From Stenotrophomonas aracearum (GTDB lineage: Bacteria > Pseudomonadota > Gammaproteobacteria > Xanthomonadales > Xanthomonadaceae): a stretch of DNA of 64,000 bases. Shown one piece after another: positions 26,391-36,621 of the stretch. The notes beneath the pieces are model-generated. The model saw nothing but the letters and a program-made list of their open reading frames with translations. It made no database searches and was not told the origin of the DNA. A program made the position numbers and the translations under genes. Where the stretch lies: assembly GCF_031834615.1 (NCBI RefSeq), contig NZ_CP115543.1:1003001-1067000 (forward strand), read 5' to 3'. Within the stretch, counting starts at the first letter, position 1; every line of letters starts with the position of its first letter.

Positions 26391-26963
26391 TCAGGGCAGG
26401 GTGTAACCGGCCTGCCGCAGCAGCCCGGACAGCGCGATCAGCGGGAGGCCGACCAGCGCGGTGGGATCGCGATTGTCGATCGCCTCGAACAGGGTGATGC
26501 CCAGGCCTTCGCACTTGAAGCTGCCGGCGCAGTCCAGCGGTTGTTCCGCAGCCACGTAGCGGGCGATCTCGTCCGTTGCCAGGGGCCGGAACCGCACCTC
26601 GGTCAGGTCGCAGGCCTCCAGCACCTGCCGGTCGCGGACCAGGCAGATCGCGGTGTGGAAGGCCACGGTCTGCCCGGACATGGCCGCCAGCTGTGCATGG
26701 GCACCGGCGACGTCGCCCGGCTTGCCCAGCGGGCTCCCATTCAGGTCGGCGACCTGGTCCGAGCCGATTACCCAGCGCCCCGGGTGGCGGGCCGCCACCG
26801 CCTCGGCCTTGGCCCGTGCCAGCCGCACCGCCAGGGCGCGCGGCGCTTCGCCGGGGGCCGGGGATTCGTCCACCTCCGGGCGGGCAGTGTCCAGCGGCAG
26901 GCCCAGCCGTTCCAGCAGTTCGCGGCGGTAGCGGGAGGTGGAGGCCAGCAGCAGGGGAAGCAT
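26391..26963 (-). CDS. yceF: Maf-family 7-methyl-GTP pyrophosphatase (YceF type)
   Basis: This 190-residue Maf protein is chosen from the ATG at 26963 because it yields the family opening MLPLLLASTSRYRRELLERLGL. It has the E-V-D-E motif at about 30-33, IGSDQVADLNG and GKP, and it ends CAGSFKCEGLGITLFEAI...DPTALVGLPLIAL. This matches YceF, which removes m7GTP from pools, rather than YhdE. The neighbouring yceD-rpmF on the divergent strand is the same context as E. coli yceF. Confidence 0.94.
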   Translation of the reverse strand: MLPLLLASTSRYRRELLERLGLPLDTARPEVDESPAPGEAPRALAVRLARAKAEAVAARHPGRWVIGSDQVADLNGSPLGKPGDVAGAHAQLAAMSGQTVAFHTAICLVRDRQVLEACDLTEVRFRPLATDEIARYVAAEQPLDCAGSFKCEGLGITLFEAIDNRDPTALVGLPLIALSGLLRQAGYTLP

Positions 26964-27045
26964 GCGACAATACCGGGGCAGCAGGGGTGGGCGAACTCTA
27001 CGGCATTTGACAACGGCCGATGGCGTCCTTAACATTCAGCGGCTT

Positions 27046-27555
27046 ATGTCCGCGAACGTGCCCGAAACGCTGGATGCCTGGCGGATGGTCGCAGCACGAA
27101 GGTGCTTTGACGGTCAGGTAGAACTGGCAAAATTGCCCCGCCTGGAAGGCCTTGTCGCCGATTCCGAAGGAACGTGCAGTTATGCGCTGGAATTCGGCCA
27201 CGACGAGATCCTCAAGGTATCCTATGTGGACCTGTCGATTGATACCGCGTTGCCGCTGACCTGTCAGCGCAGCCTGCAGCGCTTCCTGCTGCCGGTGTCG
27301 ATCAAACAGCGGCTTGGCTTGATCCGCAACGAAGACGAAGAGTCGGCGCTGCCGGAAGAGTACGAAGCGCTGCTGGTGCCGGAGGATGGCCAGCTGCGTC
27401 CGCTGGACCTGGTCGAGGACGAGTTGGTCCTGGCCGTCCCCGTGGTACCGCTGTCGCCCGAGGGCGAGGCGGTCAACCGGGACTGGGCACCGACCGAAGA
27501 AGAACAGAGCAAGGCCAATCCGTTCGCGGCGTTGGCGGCGCTGAAGAAACCCTAG
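27046..27555 (+). CDS. yceD: YceD (DUF177) family protein
   Basis: This 169-residue acidic protein is of the DUF177/YceD family, which is commonly fused in operon with rpmF and linked to 23S rRNA accumulation. The central [12 protein letters not shown] segment replaces the usual cysteine-rich centre, and the C-terminus carries [15 protein letters not shown]. The start at 27046 gives [15 protein letters not shown]. It is followed 115 bases later by rpmF. Confidence 0.93.
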   Translation: MSANVPETLDAWRMVAARRCFDGQVELAKLPRLEGLVADSEGTCSYALEFGHDEILKVSYVDLSIDTALPLTCQRSLQRFLLPVSIKQRLGLIRNEDEESALPEEYEALLVPEDGQLRPLDLVEDELVLAVPVVPLSPEGEAVNRDWAPTEEEQSKANPFAALAALKKP

Positions 27556-27670
27556 AAACAATTGCAGCCGGAGTGTCGTCGGCGGCTGCGGCGAAAGCGA
27601 AGTGTGCTGGGCGCTGGCGTCCTGCGCGACGATACGACGAAGCAAATCGAACCGAGTTTGGAGCAATCCC

Positions 27671-27868
27671 ATGGCTGTGCAGAAATCCCGTGTTACCCCG
27701 TCCCGCCGCGGCCAGCGCCGTTCGCATGACGCCCTGAGCGCCAAGCAGCTGTCCACCGACCCGACCACCGGCGAAGTGCATCTGCGTCACCACATCACCG
27801 CCGACGGTTTCTACCGTGGCAAGAAGGTGATCGCGACCAAGTCGAACTCGGCCGTCGAAGAAGATTGA
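27671..27868 (+). CDS. rpmF: 50S ribosomal protein L32
   Basis: This 65-residue basic protein begins [21 protein letters not shown], the standard L32 opening. The zinc-binding Cys motif of some L32 proteins is absent (C-minus type), as is usual in Xanthomonadaceae. It is followed by a terminator-like hairpin before fabH. Confidence 0.97.
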   Translation: MAVQKSRVTPSRRGQRRSHDALSAKQLSTDPTTGEVHLRHHITADGFYRGKKVIATKSNSAVEED

Positions 27869-27876
27869 TTCGTGAG

Positions 27877-27901
27877 GGCCGCTGTCCGTCGGGCAGCGGC
27901 C
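27877..27901 (+). terminator. Hairpin between rpmF and fabH
   Basis: An 8-bp stem GGCCGCTG / CAGCGGCC with a nine-base loop is followed by TTTACCTTTT. It lies 23 bases before the fabH start and may act as a partial terminator or attenuator between the ribosomal protein and lipid genes. Confidence 0.7.
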
Positions 27902-27923
27902 TTTACCTTTTACAGGAATTGCA

Positions 27924-28901
27924 ATGAGCAAGCGGATCTACTCGAGGATCGCGGGCACCGGTAGTTATTTGCCCGAAAAAGTGTTGACCAACCAGGATCT
28001 GGAGAAAATGGTCGACACCAGCGATGAGTGGATCCAGACGCGCACCGGAATCCGTGAGCGGCACATCGCCGCCGATACGGAAACCACCAGCGACCTCGGC
28101 TACCACGCCGCGCTGCGTGCGCTGGAAGCGGCCGGCGTCGACGCGTCCCAGCTCGACATGATCGTGGTGGGTACGACCACGCCCGATCTGATCTTCCCCT
28201 CCACCGCGTGCCTGATCCAGGCCAAGCTCGGTGCGAGTGGCTGCCCTGCCTTCGACGTCAACGCTGCCTGTTCGGGCTTCGTGTTCGCGTTGGGCGTGGC
28301 CGACAAATTCATTCGTTCCGGTGATGCACGCCATGTGCTGGTCATCGGTGCGGAAACCCTGACCCGTATCGTCGACTGGAACGACCGCACCACCTGCGTG
28401 CTGTTCGGCGATGGCGCGGGCGCGGTGGTGCTCAAGGCCGACGAAGACACCGGCATCCTGAGCACCCACCTGCATTCGGACGGCAGCAAGAAGGAACTGC
28501 TGTGGAACCCGGTCGGCGTCTCGGCCGGCTTCGGCGAGGGCGAGGAAGCCCGCGGCGCGATCCTGATGAAGGGCAACGACGTGTTCAAGTACGCCGTCAA
28601 GGCGCTGGACTCGGTCGTCGACGAAACCCTCGACGCCAACGGCCTGGGCAAGGCCGACCTGGACTGGCTGATCCCGCACCAGGCCAACCTGCGCATCATC
28701 GAAGCCACCGCCAAGCGGCTGGACATGTCGATGGAGCAGGTGGTGGTCACCGTCGACAAGCATGGCAACACCTCCTCGGCCTCGGTGCCGATGGCGCTGG
28801 ACGTGGCGGTCCGCTCCGGGCGCGTGCAGCGCGGCCAGCTGCTGCTGCTGGAAGCTTTCGGTGGCGGCTTCACCTGGGGTTCCGCCCTGCTGCGTTATTA
28901 A
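27924..28901 (+). CDS. fabH: Beta-ketoacyl-ACP synthase III
   Basis: FabH starts fatty-acid synthesis by condensing acetyl-CoA with malonyl-ACP. The triad is C116 (AACSGF), H252 (PHQAN) and N282 (HGNTSSAS). At 325 residues the length is standard, and the N-terminal GTGSYLP and C-terminal GGGFTWGS match the family. The start has an AGGAATT ribosome-binding site. It leads the fab cluster. Confidence 0.97.
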   Translation: MSKRIYSRIAGTGSYLPEKVLTNQDLEKMVDTSDEWIQTRTGIRERHIAADTETTSDLGYHAALRALEAAGVDASQLDMIVVGTTTPDLIFPSTACLIQAKLGASGCPAFDVNAACSGFVFALGVADKFIRSGDARHVLVIGAETLTRIVDWNDRTTCVLFGDGAGAVVLKADEDTGILSTHLHSDGSKKELLWNPVGVSAGFGEGEEARGAILMKGNDVFKYAVKALDSVVDETLDANGLGKADLDWLIPHQANLRIIEATAKRLDMSMEQVVVTVDKHGNTSSASVPMALDVAVRSGRVQRGQLLLLEAFGGGFTWGSALLRY

Positions 28902-28925
28902 TGCGTTAAGCGGTTGTCCCTCTCC

Positions 28926-28948
28926 GAACGGCCCCGATGGGGCCGTTC
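28926..28948 (+). terminator. Terminator after fabH
   Basis: A 10-bp stem GAACGGCCCC / GGGGCCGTTC with a GAT loop is followed by TGCATTTTG. It lies between fabH and the kinase-like gene. Confidence 0.75.
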
Positions 28949-28969
28949 TGCATTTTGCGGAGTTGCATC

Positions 28970-29752
28970 ATGGTCGAGCAGATCGTCATCCACGGCCAGC
29001 GTGCCTGGCTCAAGCAGTACGGCCAGGGCAGCCGCGCAGTTGCGCTTGCCCTGCTCAATTTCGTTGCCCATCGTTTCCAGCTCGACGCGCTGCGCCCGCC
29101 GCCGCACCGGGGCGGGGACGCCGCACGTGAAACCGAGGCGCGCCGCCTGGCCGAACTGCAGGCCCAGGGTGTGAACGTGCCTGCCGTACTGGGTGCCGGC
29201 CGCGCCTCGCTGGTGCTGGGCGACAATGGCAGCTCCTTCAATACCTGCCTGCGCCAGGCCGATGCGGCCGGCCGCGACGCCCTGGTCTCGGCGGCAATGC
29301 AGGCCATCGCCGCCGCCCATGCCAAGGGCGCGTATTTCGGCCAGCCGCTGCCGCGCAACCTGACCTGGGACGGCCAGCAGATCGGCTTCATCGATTTCGA
29401 GGAGGACCCGCTGGAAGTGATGGACCTGGCGCAGGCCCAGGCACGTGACTGGCTGATGTTCGGATATGGCGTGGCCAAGTATTACGAAGACCGCCCACAG
29501 CAGCTCCAGGCCCTGATGGCAGCGGCCATGGACGGGGAACAGGCGCCGGTGCTGGCCCATGCCCATGCGGTGTCCGGCCGCCTGCAGCGCCTGGCCCGCT
29601 ACAGCATGAAGATGGGCCGTTCGGCGCGCGCATTGGCGCACGCCATCCTGATCGTGCACGGCGCCACCACGCTGGGCATGCTGATGCTGGTGGCGATCTG
29701 TTTCGACTTCTTCAGCGACGGCGACCTGGACATCCTGCAGCTGTTTGTCTGA
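28970..29752 (+). CDS. Kinase-like protein (RIO/BUD32-type) with C-terminal membrane helix
   Basis: This 260-residue protein has features of an atypical protein kinase fold: a HAKGAYFGQPLPRNL catalytic-loop-like segment near residue 115 and IGFIDFEEDP, similar to the D-F-E metal site of lipopolysaccharide-kinase/RIO-type proteins, near 142. It ends in a membrane helix (TTLGMLMLVAICFDFF, about 232-250). Similar proteins are sometimes annotated as serine/threonine phosphatases, probably wrongly. It lies between fabH and fabD, where E. coli has no such gene. Its substrate is unknown. Confidence 0.75.
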   Translation: MVEQIVIHGQRAWLKQYGQGSRAVALALLNFVAHRFQLDALRPPPHRGGDAARETEARRLAELQAQGVNVPAVLGAGRASLVLGDNGSSFNTCLRQADAAGRDALVSAAMQAIAAAHAKGAYFGQPLPRNLTWDGQQIGFIDFEEDPLEVMDLAQAQARDWLMFGYGVAKYYEDRPQQLQALMAAAMDGEQAPVLAHAHAVSGRLQRLARYSMKMGRSARALAHAILIVHGATTLGMLMLVAICFDFFSDGDLDILQLFV

Positions 29753-29834
29753 GCCCTCAATACGCGCCAGTACAGACGAAGGGCGCTAAACCCCCTTATC
29801 ATTCGCCGTTCGTTTTTTGCAGGCGGATTTCCGC

Positions 29835-30779
29835 GTGACCGATTCCAATCTCGCTTTCGTGTTCCCCGGGCAGGGCTCGCAGTCGCTGGGCATGCTGGCT
29901 GAACTGGCTGAACTGCACCCGCAGGTGCGTGAAGCCTTCACCGAAGCCTCTGATGGCGCCGGCGTGGACCTGTGGGCGCTCTCGCAGGGCGGCCCGGAAG
30001 AGATGCTCAACCGCACCGAATACACCCAGCCGGCCCTGCTGGCCGCCAGCATCGGCGTGTGGCGCGCATGGCAGGCCGTGCACGGCGCACAGCCGGTGGT
30101 GCTGGCCGGCCACAGCCTGGGCGAGTACACCGCGCTGGTCGCAGCCGGGGCCCTGTCCCTGCGCGACGGCGCCCACCTGGTGCGCCTGCGCGGCCAGCTG
30201 ATGCAGGACGCCGCACCGACCGGCGTGGGCGCCATGGCGGCCGTGCTCGGCGCCGAGGACGCGCTGGTCAAGGAAGTCTGTGAACAGGCGTCCGGCAGCC
30301 AGGTGGTGGTTCCGGCCAACTACAACTCGCCCGGCCAGATCGTGATCGGTGGCGACGCCGAGGCGGTCGACCGCGCCCTGGCCCTGCTCGCCGAAAAGGG
30401 CGTGCGCAAGGCGGTCAAGCTGGCCGTGAGCGTGCCCTCGCACACCCCGCTGATGCGCGAAGCCGCCAACCGCCTGGCCGAAACCATGGCCGGCCTGGAC
30501 TGGCGCGTGCCGGCCCTGCCGGTGGTGCAGAACGTCGACGCGCGCGTGCACGACGGAATCGATGCGATCCGCAGCGCCCTGGTCCAGCAGCTGTACCTGC
30601 CGGTGCAGTGGACCGGCTGCGTGGAAGCGCTGGCCGCCCGTGGCGTCACCCGCGTGGCCGAATGCGGCCCCGGCAAGGTGCTGACCGGCCTGATCAAGCG
30701 CATCGACAAGAGCCTGGATGCGCGCACCCTGTCCACGCCCGCCGACTTCGAGACCGCCCGCGAAACGTGGGCTGCCTGA
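29835..30779 (+). CDS. fabD: Malonyl-CoA:ACP transacylase
   Basis: FabD loads malonyl groups onto ACP. GQGSQ at about residues 13-17, the nucleophile S94 in GHSLGEYTAL and H203 in VPSHTPLM form the active site. The GTG at 29835 behind AGGCGG gives the family opening TDSNLAFVFPGQGSQ; a TTG at 29817 would overlap that ribosome-binding site. At 314 residues it is standard. fabG follows in 25 bases. Confidence 0.97.
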   Translation: MTDSNLAFVFPGQGSQSLGMLAELAELHPQVREAFTEASDGAGVDLWALSQGGPEEMLNRTEYTQPALLAASIGVWRAWQAVHGAQPVVLAGHSLGEYTALVAAGALSLRDGAHLVRLRGQLMQDAAPTGVGAMAAVLGAEDALVKEVCEQASGSQVVVPANYNSPGQIVIGGDAEAVDRALALLAEKGVRKAVKLAVSVPSHTPLMREAANRLAETMAGLDWRVPALPVVQNVDARVHDGIDAIRSALVQQLYLPVQWTGCVEALAARGVTRVAECGPGKVLTGLIKRIDKSLDARTLSTPADFETARETWAA

Positions 30780-30804
30780 AGCATTTCGTTCGAGGATATT
30801 GAGC

Positions 30805-31548
30805 ATGAGCAAGCCCCTTCAGGGTGAAATCGCACTGGTCACCGGCGCCAGCCGTGGCATCGGTGCGGCGATCGCCGACGCACTGGCCGCGCAGGGCGCG
30901 ACCGTCATCGGCACCGCCACCACCGACGCCGGCGCGGCTGCCATCGGCGAGCGCCTGGCGGCGGTGGGCGGCCACGGCCGCGCGCTGAACGTGACCGACC
31001 CGGCCGCGCTGGACGCCGTTCTGGACGGCATCGCCAAGGAATTCGGTGCGATCACCATCCTGGTCAACAATGCCGGCATCACCCGCGACAACCTGCTGCT
31101 GCGCATGAAGGACGAGGACTGGCAGGCCATCCTCGACACCAACCTGACCAGCGTCTACCGCACCTCCAAGGCGGTCATCCGCGGCATGATGAAGGCGCGC
31201 AAGGGCCGCATCATCAATATCGCCTCGGTGATCGGCGTGACCGGCAATGCCGGCCAGGCCAACTACGCCGCGGCCAAGGCGGGCATCATTGCCTTCTCCA
31301 AGTCGCTGGCCAAGGAAATCGGCTCGCGCGGGATCACCGTCAACGTGGTGGCCCCGGGCTTCATCGACACCGACATGACCAAGGCCCTGCCCGAAGAGCA
31401 GCGCACCGGCCTGGTCAAGTCGATCGCGCTGGAACGCCTCGGCGAACCGGCAGACATCGCCAACGCGGTGGCGTTCCTGGCCGGTCCCTCGGCCAGCTAC
31501 ATCACCGGCGAAACCCTCCATGTGAACGGCGGCATGTACATGCCGTAA
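30805..31548 (+). CDS. fabG: 3-oxoacyl-ACP reductase
   Basis: FabG reduces beta-ketoacyl-ACP with NADPH. TGASRGIG, NNAGITRDNLLLRM, and the catalytic S141, Y154 and K158 are present. At 247 residues it is a standard short-chain dehydrogenase. The ATG at 30805 is preceded by CGAGGATATT. It lies between fabD and acpP. Confidence 0.97.
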   Translation: MSKPLQGEIALVTGASRGIGAAIADALAAQGATVIGTATTDAGAAAIGERLAAVGGHGRALNVTDPAALDAVLDGIAKEFGAITILVNNAGITRDNLLLRMKDEDWQAILDTNLTSVYRTSKAVIRGMMKARKGRIINIASVIGVTGNAGQANYAAAKAGIIAFSKSLAKEIGSRGITVNVVAPGFIDTDMTKALPEEQRTGLVKSIALERLGEPADIANAVAFLAGPSASYITGETLHVNGGMYMP

Positions 31549-31701
31549 GCATGTGGTGCAGGGACTGCGCCGCAAGTGGTTGATCCAAATGGAATTTTGC
31601 AGAAATGCAAGGCGCCTGCGGTTTCCACTACACTATCCAACGGCCATCGCCACAATGATGGCGTCACTTTTGAACCACTACTCCATCTGGAGCGATATCC
31701 A

Positions 31702-31941
31702 ATGAGCACCATCGAAGAACGCGTCAAGAAAATCGTCGTCGAACAGCTTGGCGTCAAGGAAGAAGAAGTCACCCAGAATGCATCGTTCGTCGATGACCTG
31801 GGCGCCGACTCCCTGGACACCGTTGAACTGGTGATGGCGCTGGAAGAAGAATTCGAGTGCGAGATCCCGGACGAAGAAGCCGAAAAGATCAGCACCGTCC
31901 AGGCTGCGATCGACTACGTCAAGGCGCACGTCAAGGCGTGA
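31702..31941 (+). CDS. acpP: Acyl carrier protein
   Basis: This 79-residue acidic protein contains the phosphopantetheine attachment Ser at S37 in GADSLDTVE. The opening [17 protein letters not shown] and the acidic helix II are classic. A 153-bp gap upstream probably holds its own promoter, consistent with high expression; the stretch before the start is AT-richer than the cluster average. Confidence 0.98.
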   Translation: MSTIEERVKKIVVEQLGVKEEEVTQNASFVDDLGADSLDTVELVMALEEEFECEIPDEEAEKISTVQAAIDYVKAHVKA

Positions 31942-32000
31942 TGTCGGGCGGCTTGCGCGCGGTCGTGGTGCTTACCGCCACCGCGTGCAGTTATCCCATG

Positions 32001-32018
32001 GGGCCGCGCTTGCGGCCC
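32001..32018 (+). terminator. Attenuator-like hairpin between acpP and fabF
   Basis: A 7-bp stem GGGCCGC / GCGGCCC with a GCTT loop is followed by TGTGTTTTTG, 27 bases before the fabF start. It may terminate part of the acpP transcript. Confidence 0.7.
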
Positions 32019-32044
32019 TGTGTTTTTGTTCAGGAGAATCTGCA

Positions 32045-33307
<1,263 letters not shown>

Positions 33308-33408
33308 GCATGGCCGCGTAACCTGCTTCACCACCCGGGCCGCCTTCATGGGCGGCCTCGGTGCATCTGGGGCCGGGCCCCGCACTTCAACCTGCCGAAT
33401 CCCTCGCC

Positions 33409-34764
33409 ATGTTCCAGACCCGTCCACTGCCCGCCACCACCGACCTTCCCGCGTTGCAGCGCGTGGCCCCGCAGCGCTACCCGCTGCTGATGGAGTCCAC
33501 CGCCAGCAACAGCGCGCAGGGCCGCTGGGACCTGCTGCTGATGGCCAGCGGCCCCTCGCTGGCGCTGCAGGCCGACGGCGTGGTGCGCGACCACCATGGC
33601 AACGCCCACGCCGGTACCTTCCTGGAGGTGCTGGACCGGCACTGGCAGGCCGCGCGCCTGCCGCGCGAGGAGACCGGTCTGCCGTTCCGTGGGGGCTGGG
33701 CGCTGATGCTCGACTACGAACTGGCCGGCCAGATTGAAACCGTACTGGCGCTGCACGCGCGCGCCGACGGCCTGCCTTCCGCACTCGCACTGCGCTGTCC
33801 TGCTGCGGTGCTGCACGACCGCGTGCTCGGCGAGTATCACGCCGTGTGCGAAACCGGCTGCGAGGCACTGCTGGACGTCCTGCAGGCCGACCTCGACGCC
33901 GCCGCCATGCAGGCCCCGCTGCCCGCGTGGCAGCCCCCCGTGCAGATGGACGAAGACGCACCCGCGCGGTTCACCGATGGCGTGGCGCGGGTCATCGACT
34001 ACCTGCGTGCCGGCGACGTGTTCCAGGTCAACCTCTCACGCCGCTGGCTGGCCAAATTCGATGCCGACCTTTCGCCGCACGCCCTGTACGCCCAGTTGCG
34101 CGTGGCCAATCCTGCGCCGTTCGCCGGCCTGTTCATCGCGCAGGGCAGGGCCGTGGTCAGCTCCTCGCCGGAGCGGCTGGTGAGCGTGCACGGCGACGAC
34201 GTGCAGACGCGCCCGATCGCCGGCACCCGCCCGCGGTTTGAAGGCGACGATGATGCCGAACGCATCCGCGAACTGGTCGGCCATCCCAAGGAGCGCGCCG
34301 AACACGTGATGCTGATCGACCTGGAACGCAACGACCTGGGCCGCATCTGCACCGCCGGCAGCGTGGAAGTGGACGAACTGATGAGCGTGGAAAGCTACGC
34401 CCATGTGCACCACATCGTGAGCAACGTGCGCGGCCGCCTGCGCGCGGGCGTGACCCCGGGCCAGGTGATTGCAGCGACGTTCCCGGGCGGCACCATCACC
34501 GGCTGCCCCAAGGTGCGCTGCATGCAGATCATCGCCGAGCTGGAACAGACCGCACGCGGCGCCTACACCGGCGCGTTCGGCTGGCTGAACCGCGACGGCG
34601 ACCTGGACCTGAACATCCTGATCCGCACCGCCGAGGTGGCCGGCAGCACCGCTGCGTTCCGCACCGGCGCCGGCATCGTGGTCGATTCGGACCCGGTCAA
34701 AGAGCTGGACGAAACCCGCGCCAAGGCCCGCGGCCTGATGCGCGCGCTCGGCCGCCCGGACTGA
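33409..34764 (+). CDS. pabB: Aminodeoxychorismate synthase component I-like chorismate enzyme
   Basis: This 451-residue chorismate-binding enzyme matches PabB in length and in its position beside mltG-tmk-holB, where pabC often lies. Conserved stretches are GDVFQVNLSRR, SSSPERLVS, HVMLIDLERNDLGRI, GGTITGCPKVRCM and YTGAFGWLN. The active-site signature reads PIAGT at 269-273, with Ala where E. coli PabB has the reactive Lys (PIKGT); TrpE also has PIAGT. Context and length favour PabB, but an anthranilate-synthase-like chemistry cannot be excluded. The start at 33409 is chosen over 33361 because the latter adds a low-complexity leader. Confidence 0.85.
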   Translation: MFQTRPLPATTDLPALQRVAPQRYPLLMESTASNSAQGRWDLLLMASGPSLALQADGVVRDHHGNAHAGTFLEVLDRHWQAARLPREETGLPFRGGWALMLDYELAGQIETVLALHARADGLPSALALRCPAAVLHDRVLGEYHAVCETGCEALLDVLQADLDAAAMQAPLPAWQPPVQMDEDAPARFTDGVARVIDYLRAGDVFQVNLSRRWLAKFDADLSPHALYAQLRVANPAPFAGLFIAQGRAVVSSSPERLVSVHGDDVQTRPIAGTRPRFEGDDDAERIRELVGHPKERAEHVMLIDLERNDLGRICTAGSVEVDELMSVESYAHVHHIVSNVRGRLRAGVTPGQVIAATFPGGTITGCPKVRCMQIIAELEQTARGAYTGAFGWLNRDGDLDLNILIRTAEVAGSTAAFRTGAGIVVDSDPVKELDETRAKARGLMRALGRPD

Positions 34765-34802
34765 CCCGGGGTATGCTGTAAGACGGCACCGTGGTCGGCC
34801 GC

Positions 34803-34868
34803 GTAGAGACACGCCATGCGTGTCCCGCGCGAAAATGATTCACCCGATACAGCCACGCCCTGCGTGGC
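34803..34868. repeat. GTAG (SMAG/REP-like) palindromes upstream of mltG
   Basis: GTAGA followed by GACACGC-CAT-GCGTGTC (34808-34824), then a second hairpin GCCACGC-CCT-GCGTGGC (34852-34868), fill the space before mltG. The first is the same unit as that found at 59777-59836. Confidence 0.75.
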
Positions 34869-34891
34869 CGCACCACCCACACGAGGTATGC

Positions 34892-35956
34892 ATGGCTGGC
34901 GTAAAACGAGGTTGTCTAACCGTCCTGGCGATACTGCTGCTGGGCGCAGCGCTCCTGGCCGCCGCCGGCGCATGGTTCTGGCATTCCCAACGTGGTTTCG
35001 CCGACGCCCCGATCACCCCGGCGCAGACCAGCGTCGTCATCGCCCCGGGCGATGGCCTCGCCACGGTCGTGCGCAAGCTGCGCGAGGCCGGCGTGGATGA
35101 AGGCAACGACACCCAGTGGCAGCTGCTCGCACGCCAGCTCGACGCCGCCGGCAAGCTCAAGGTGGGCGAGTACGCCCTCGATGCGAAGCTCACCCCGCGC
35201 GAACTGCTCACCCGCATGCGCCAGGGCCGCACCCTGCAGCACCGCGTCACCATCGTCGAAGGCTGGAACATCCGCCAGCTGCGCGCCGCGCTCAAGCGCG
35301 CCGAGCCGCTGATCCACACCACCGATGACCTCGACGATGCCGCGCTGATGAAGGCGCTTGGCTTCCCCGGCCAGCATCCGGAAGGTCGCTTCCTGCCGGA
35401 AACCTACGTCTACCAGCGCGGCGACAAGGACGTGGACGTGCTCAAGCGCGCCCACGCCGCGATGGAAAAGGAACTGGCTGCCGCCTGGGAAAGCCGCGCC
35501 GACGACCTGCCGTTGAATTCCCCGCACGAACTGCTGATCCTGGCCTCGATCATCGAAAAGGAAACCGCGCTGCCCAGCGAGCGTCCGCAGATCGCCGGCG
35601 TGTTCGCCCGCCGCTTGAAGATGGGCATGCGCCTGCAGACCGACCCCACCGTCATCTACGGCATCGGCAGCAGCTACGACGGCAACATCCGCAAGCGCGA
35701 CCTCACCACCGACACGCCGTACAACACCTATACCCGCACCGGCCTTACCCCGACCCCGATCGCCATGCCCGGCCGCGACGCCCTGCAGGCCGCCGCACGC
35801 CCGGCCGCCGGCGACGCGCTGTACTTCGTAGCGGTGGGCGACGGCAGCGGCGCGCATGTGTTCTCGTCCAGCTACACCGACCACAACGCGGCGGTGGCGC
35901 GCTACCTGCAGCAGCTGCGCCAGCAGCGCGCCCAGCAGCAGGCCGCACCGCAATGA
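34892..35956 (+). CDS. mltG: Endolytic murein transglycosylase MltG
   Basis: MltG cleaves nascent glycan strands and terminates them. This 354-residue protein has one N-terminal membrane anchor (about 6-28), a LysM-like region, and the YceG core with E222 in ASIIEKETA, the catalytic Glu position. It ends in FSSSYTDHNAAVARY. The ATG at 34892 behind GAGGT is preferred; an upstream in-frame start at 34820 would be within the repeat. It overlaps tmk by 4 bases. Confidence 0.96.
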   Translation: MAGVKRGCLTVLAILLLGAALLAAAGAWFWHSQRGFADAPITPAQTSVVIAPGDGLATVVRKLREAGVDEGNDTQWQLLARQLDAAGKLKVGEYALDAKLTPRELLTRMRQGRTLQHRVTIVEGWNIRQLRAALKRAEPLIHTTDDLDDAALMKALGFPGQHPEGRFLPETYVYQRGDKDVDVLKRAHAAMEKELAAAWESRADDLPLNSPHELLILASIIEKETALPSERPQIAGVFARRLKMGMRLQTDPTVIYGIGSSYDGNIRKRDLTTDTPYNTYTRTGLTPTPIAMPGRDALQAAARPAAGDALYFVAVGDGSGAHVFSSSYTDHNAAVARYLQQLRQQRAQQQAAPQ

Positions 35957-36621
35957 GCACCGCACTGCATCGCCACCCGCACTTCATCAGCCTCGAAGGC
36001 GGGGAAGGGGCGGGTAAGACCACCGCGCTGAACGCCATCGTGGATGCGCTGGCCGCACACGGTCACAACGTCCTGGTGACGCGCGAACCCGGAGGTACGC
36101 CGGTGGCCGAGCGCCTGCGCTCAATGGTGCTCACCCCCGACGCCGAGATCGCCGGCGAGACACTCAGCGCCGAAGCCGAACTGCTGCTGGTCTTCGCCGG
36201 CCGCGCCCAGCACGTGCGCAGCGTGATCCAGCCGGCCCTGGACGAGGGCCATTTCGTGCTCACCGACCGCTTCACCGATTCCAGCTACGCCTACCAGGGC
36301 GGCGGACGCGGGCTCGACCCGGCGTGGATTGCCGAGCTGGAGCGCCGCGCCGTGGGCCTGCTGCCCGGCCTGACCCTGCTGCTGGACGTGGACGTCGCGG
36401 TGGGCCGCGCCCGCGCCAGCGGCCGCGAAGAAGGCCCGGACCGGATCGAGCGCGAGCAGGACGATTTCTTCCAGCGCGTGCGCGCCGTGTTCCGCCAGCG
36501 TGCAGCGGCCGATCCCAACCGCTTCCGGCTCATCGATGCCAGCCAGGACCAGGCCGGCGTGGCCGCCCAGGTCGTGACGGCCATCAATAAGTTCCTCGGC
36601 AAGGAGGGTGGCAATGGCTGA
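35953..36621 (+). CDS. tmk: Thymidylate kinase
   Basis: Tmk makes dTDP from dTMP. GGEGAGKTT forms the P-loop near residue 16-24, with TREPGGTP and DRFTDSSYAYQGGGR following. The LID has GREEGPDRIE, lacking the E. coli-type extra Arg arrangement. At 222 residues it is slightly long. The ATG overlaps the mltG stop by 4 bases, and holB overlaps its 3' end by 8. Confidence 0.97.
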   Translation: MSTALHRHPHFISLEGGEGAGKTTALNAIVDALAAHGHNVLVTREPGGTPVAERLRSMVLTPDAEIAGETLSAEAELLLVFAGRAQHVRSVIQPALDEGHFVLTDRFTDSSYAYQGGGRGLDPAWIAELERRAVGLLPGLTLLLDVDVAVGRARASGREEGPDRIEREQDDFFQRVRAVFRQRAAADPNRFRLIDASQDQAGVAAQVVTAINKFLGKEGGNG

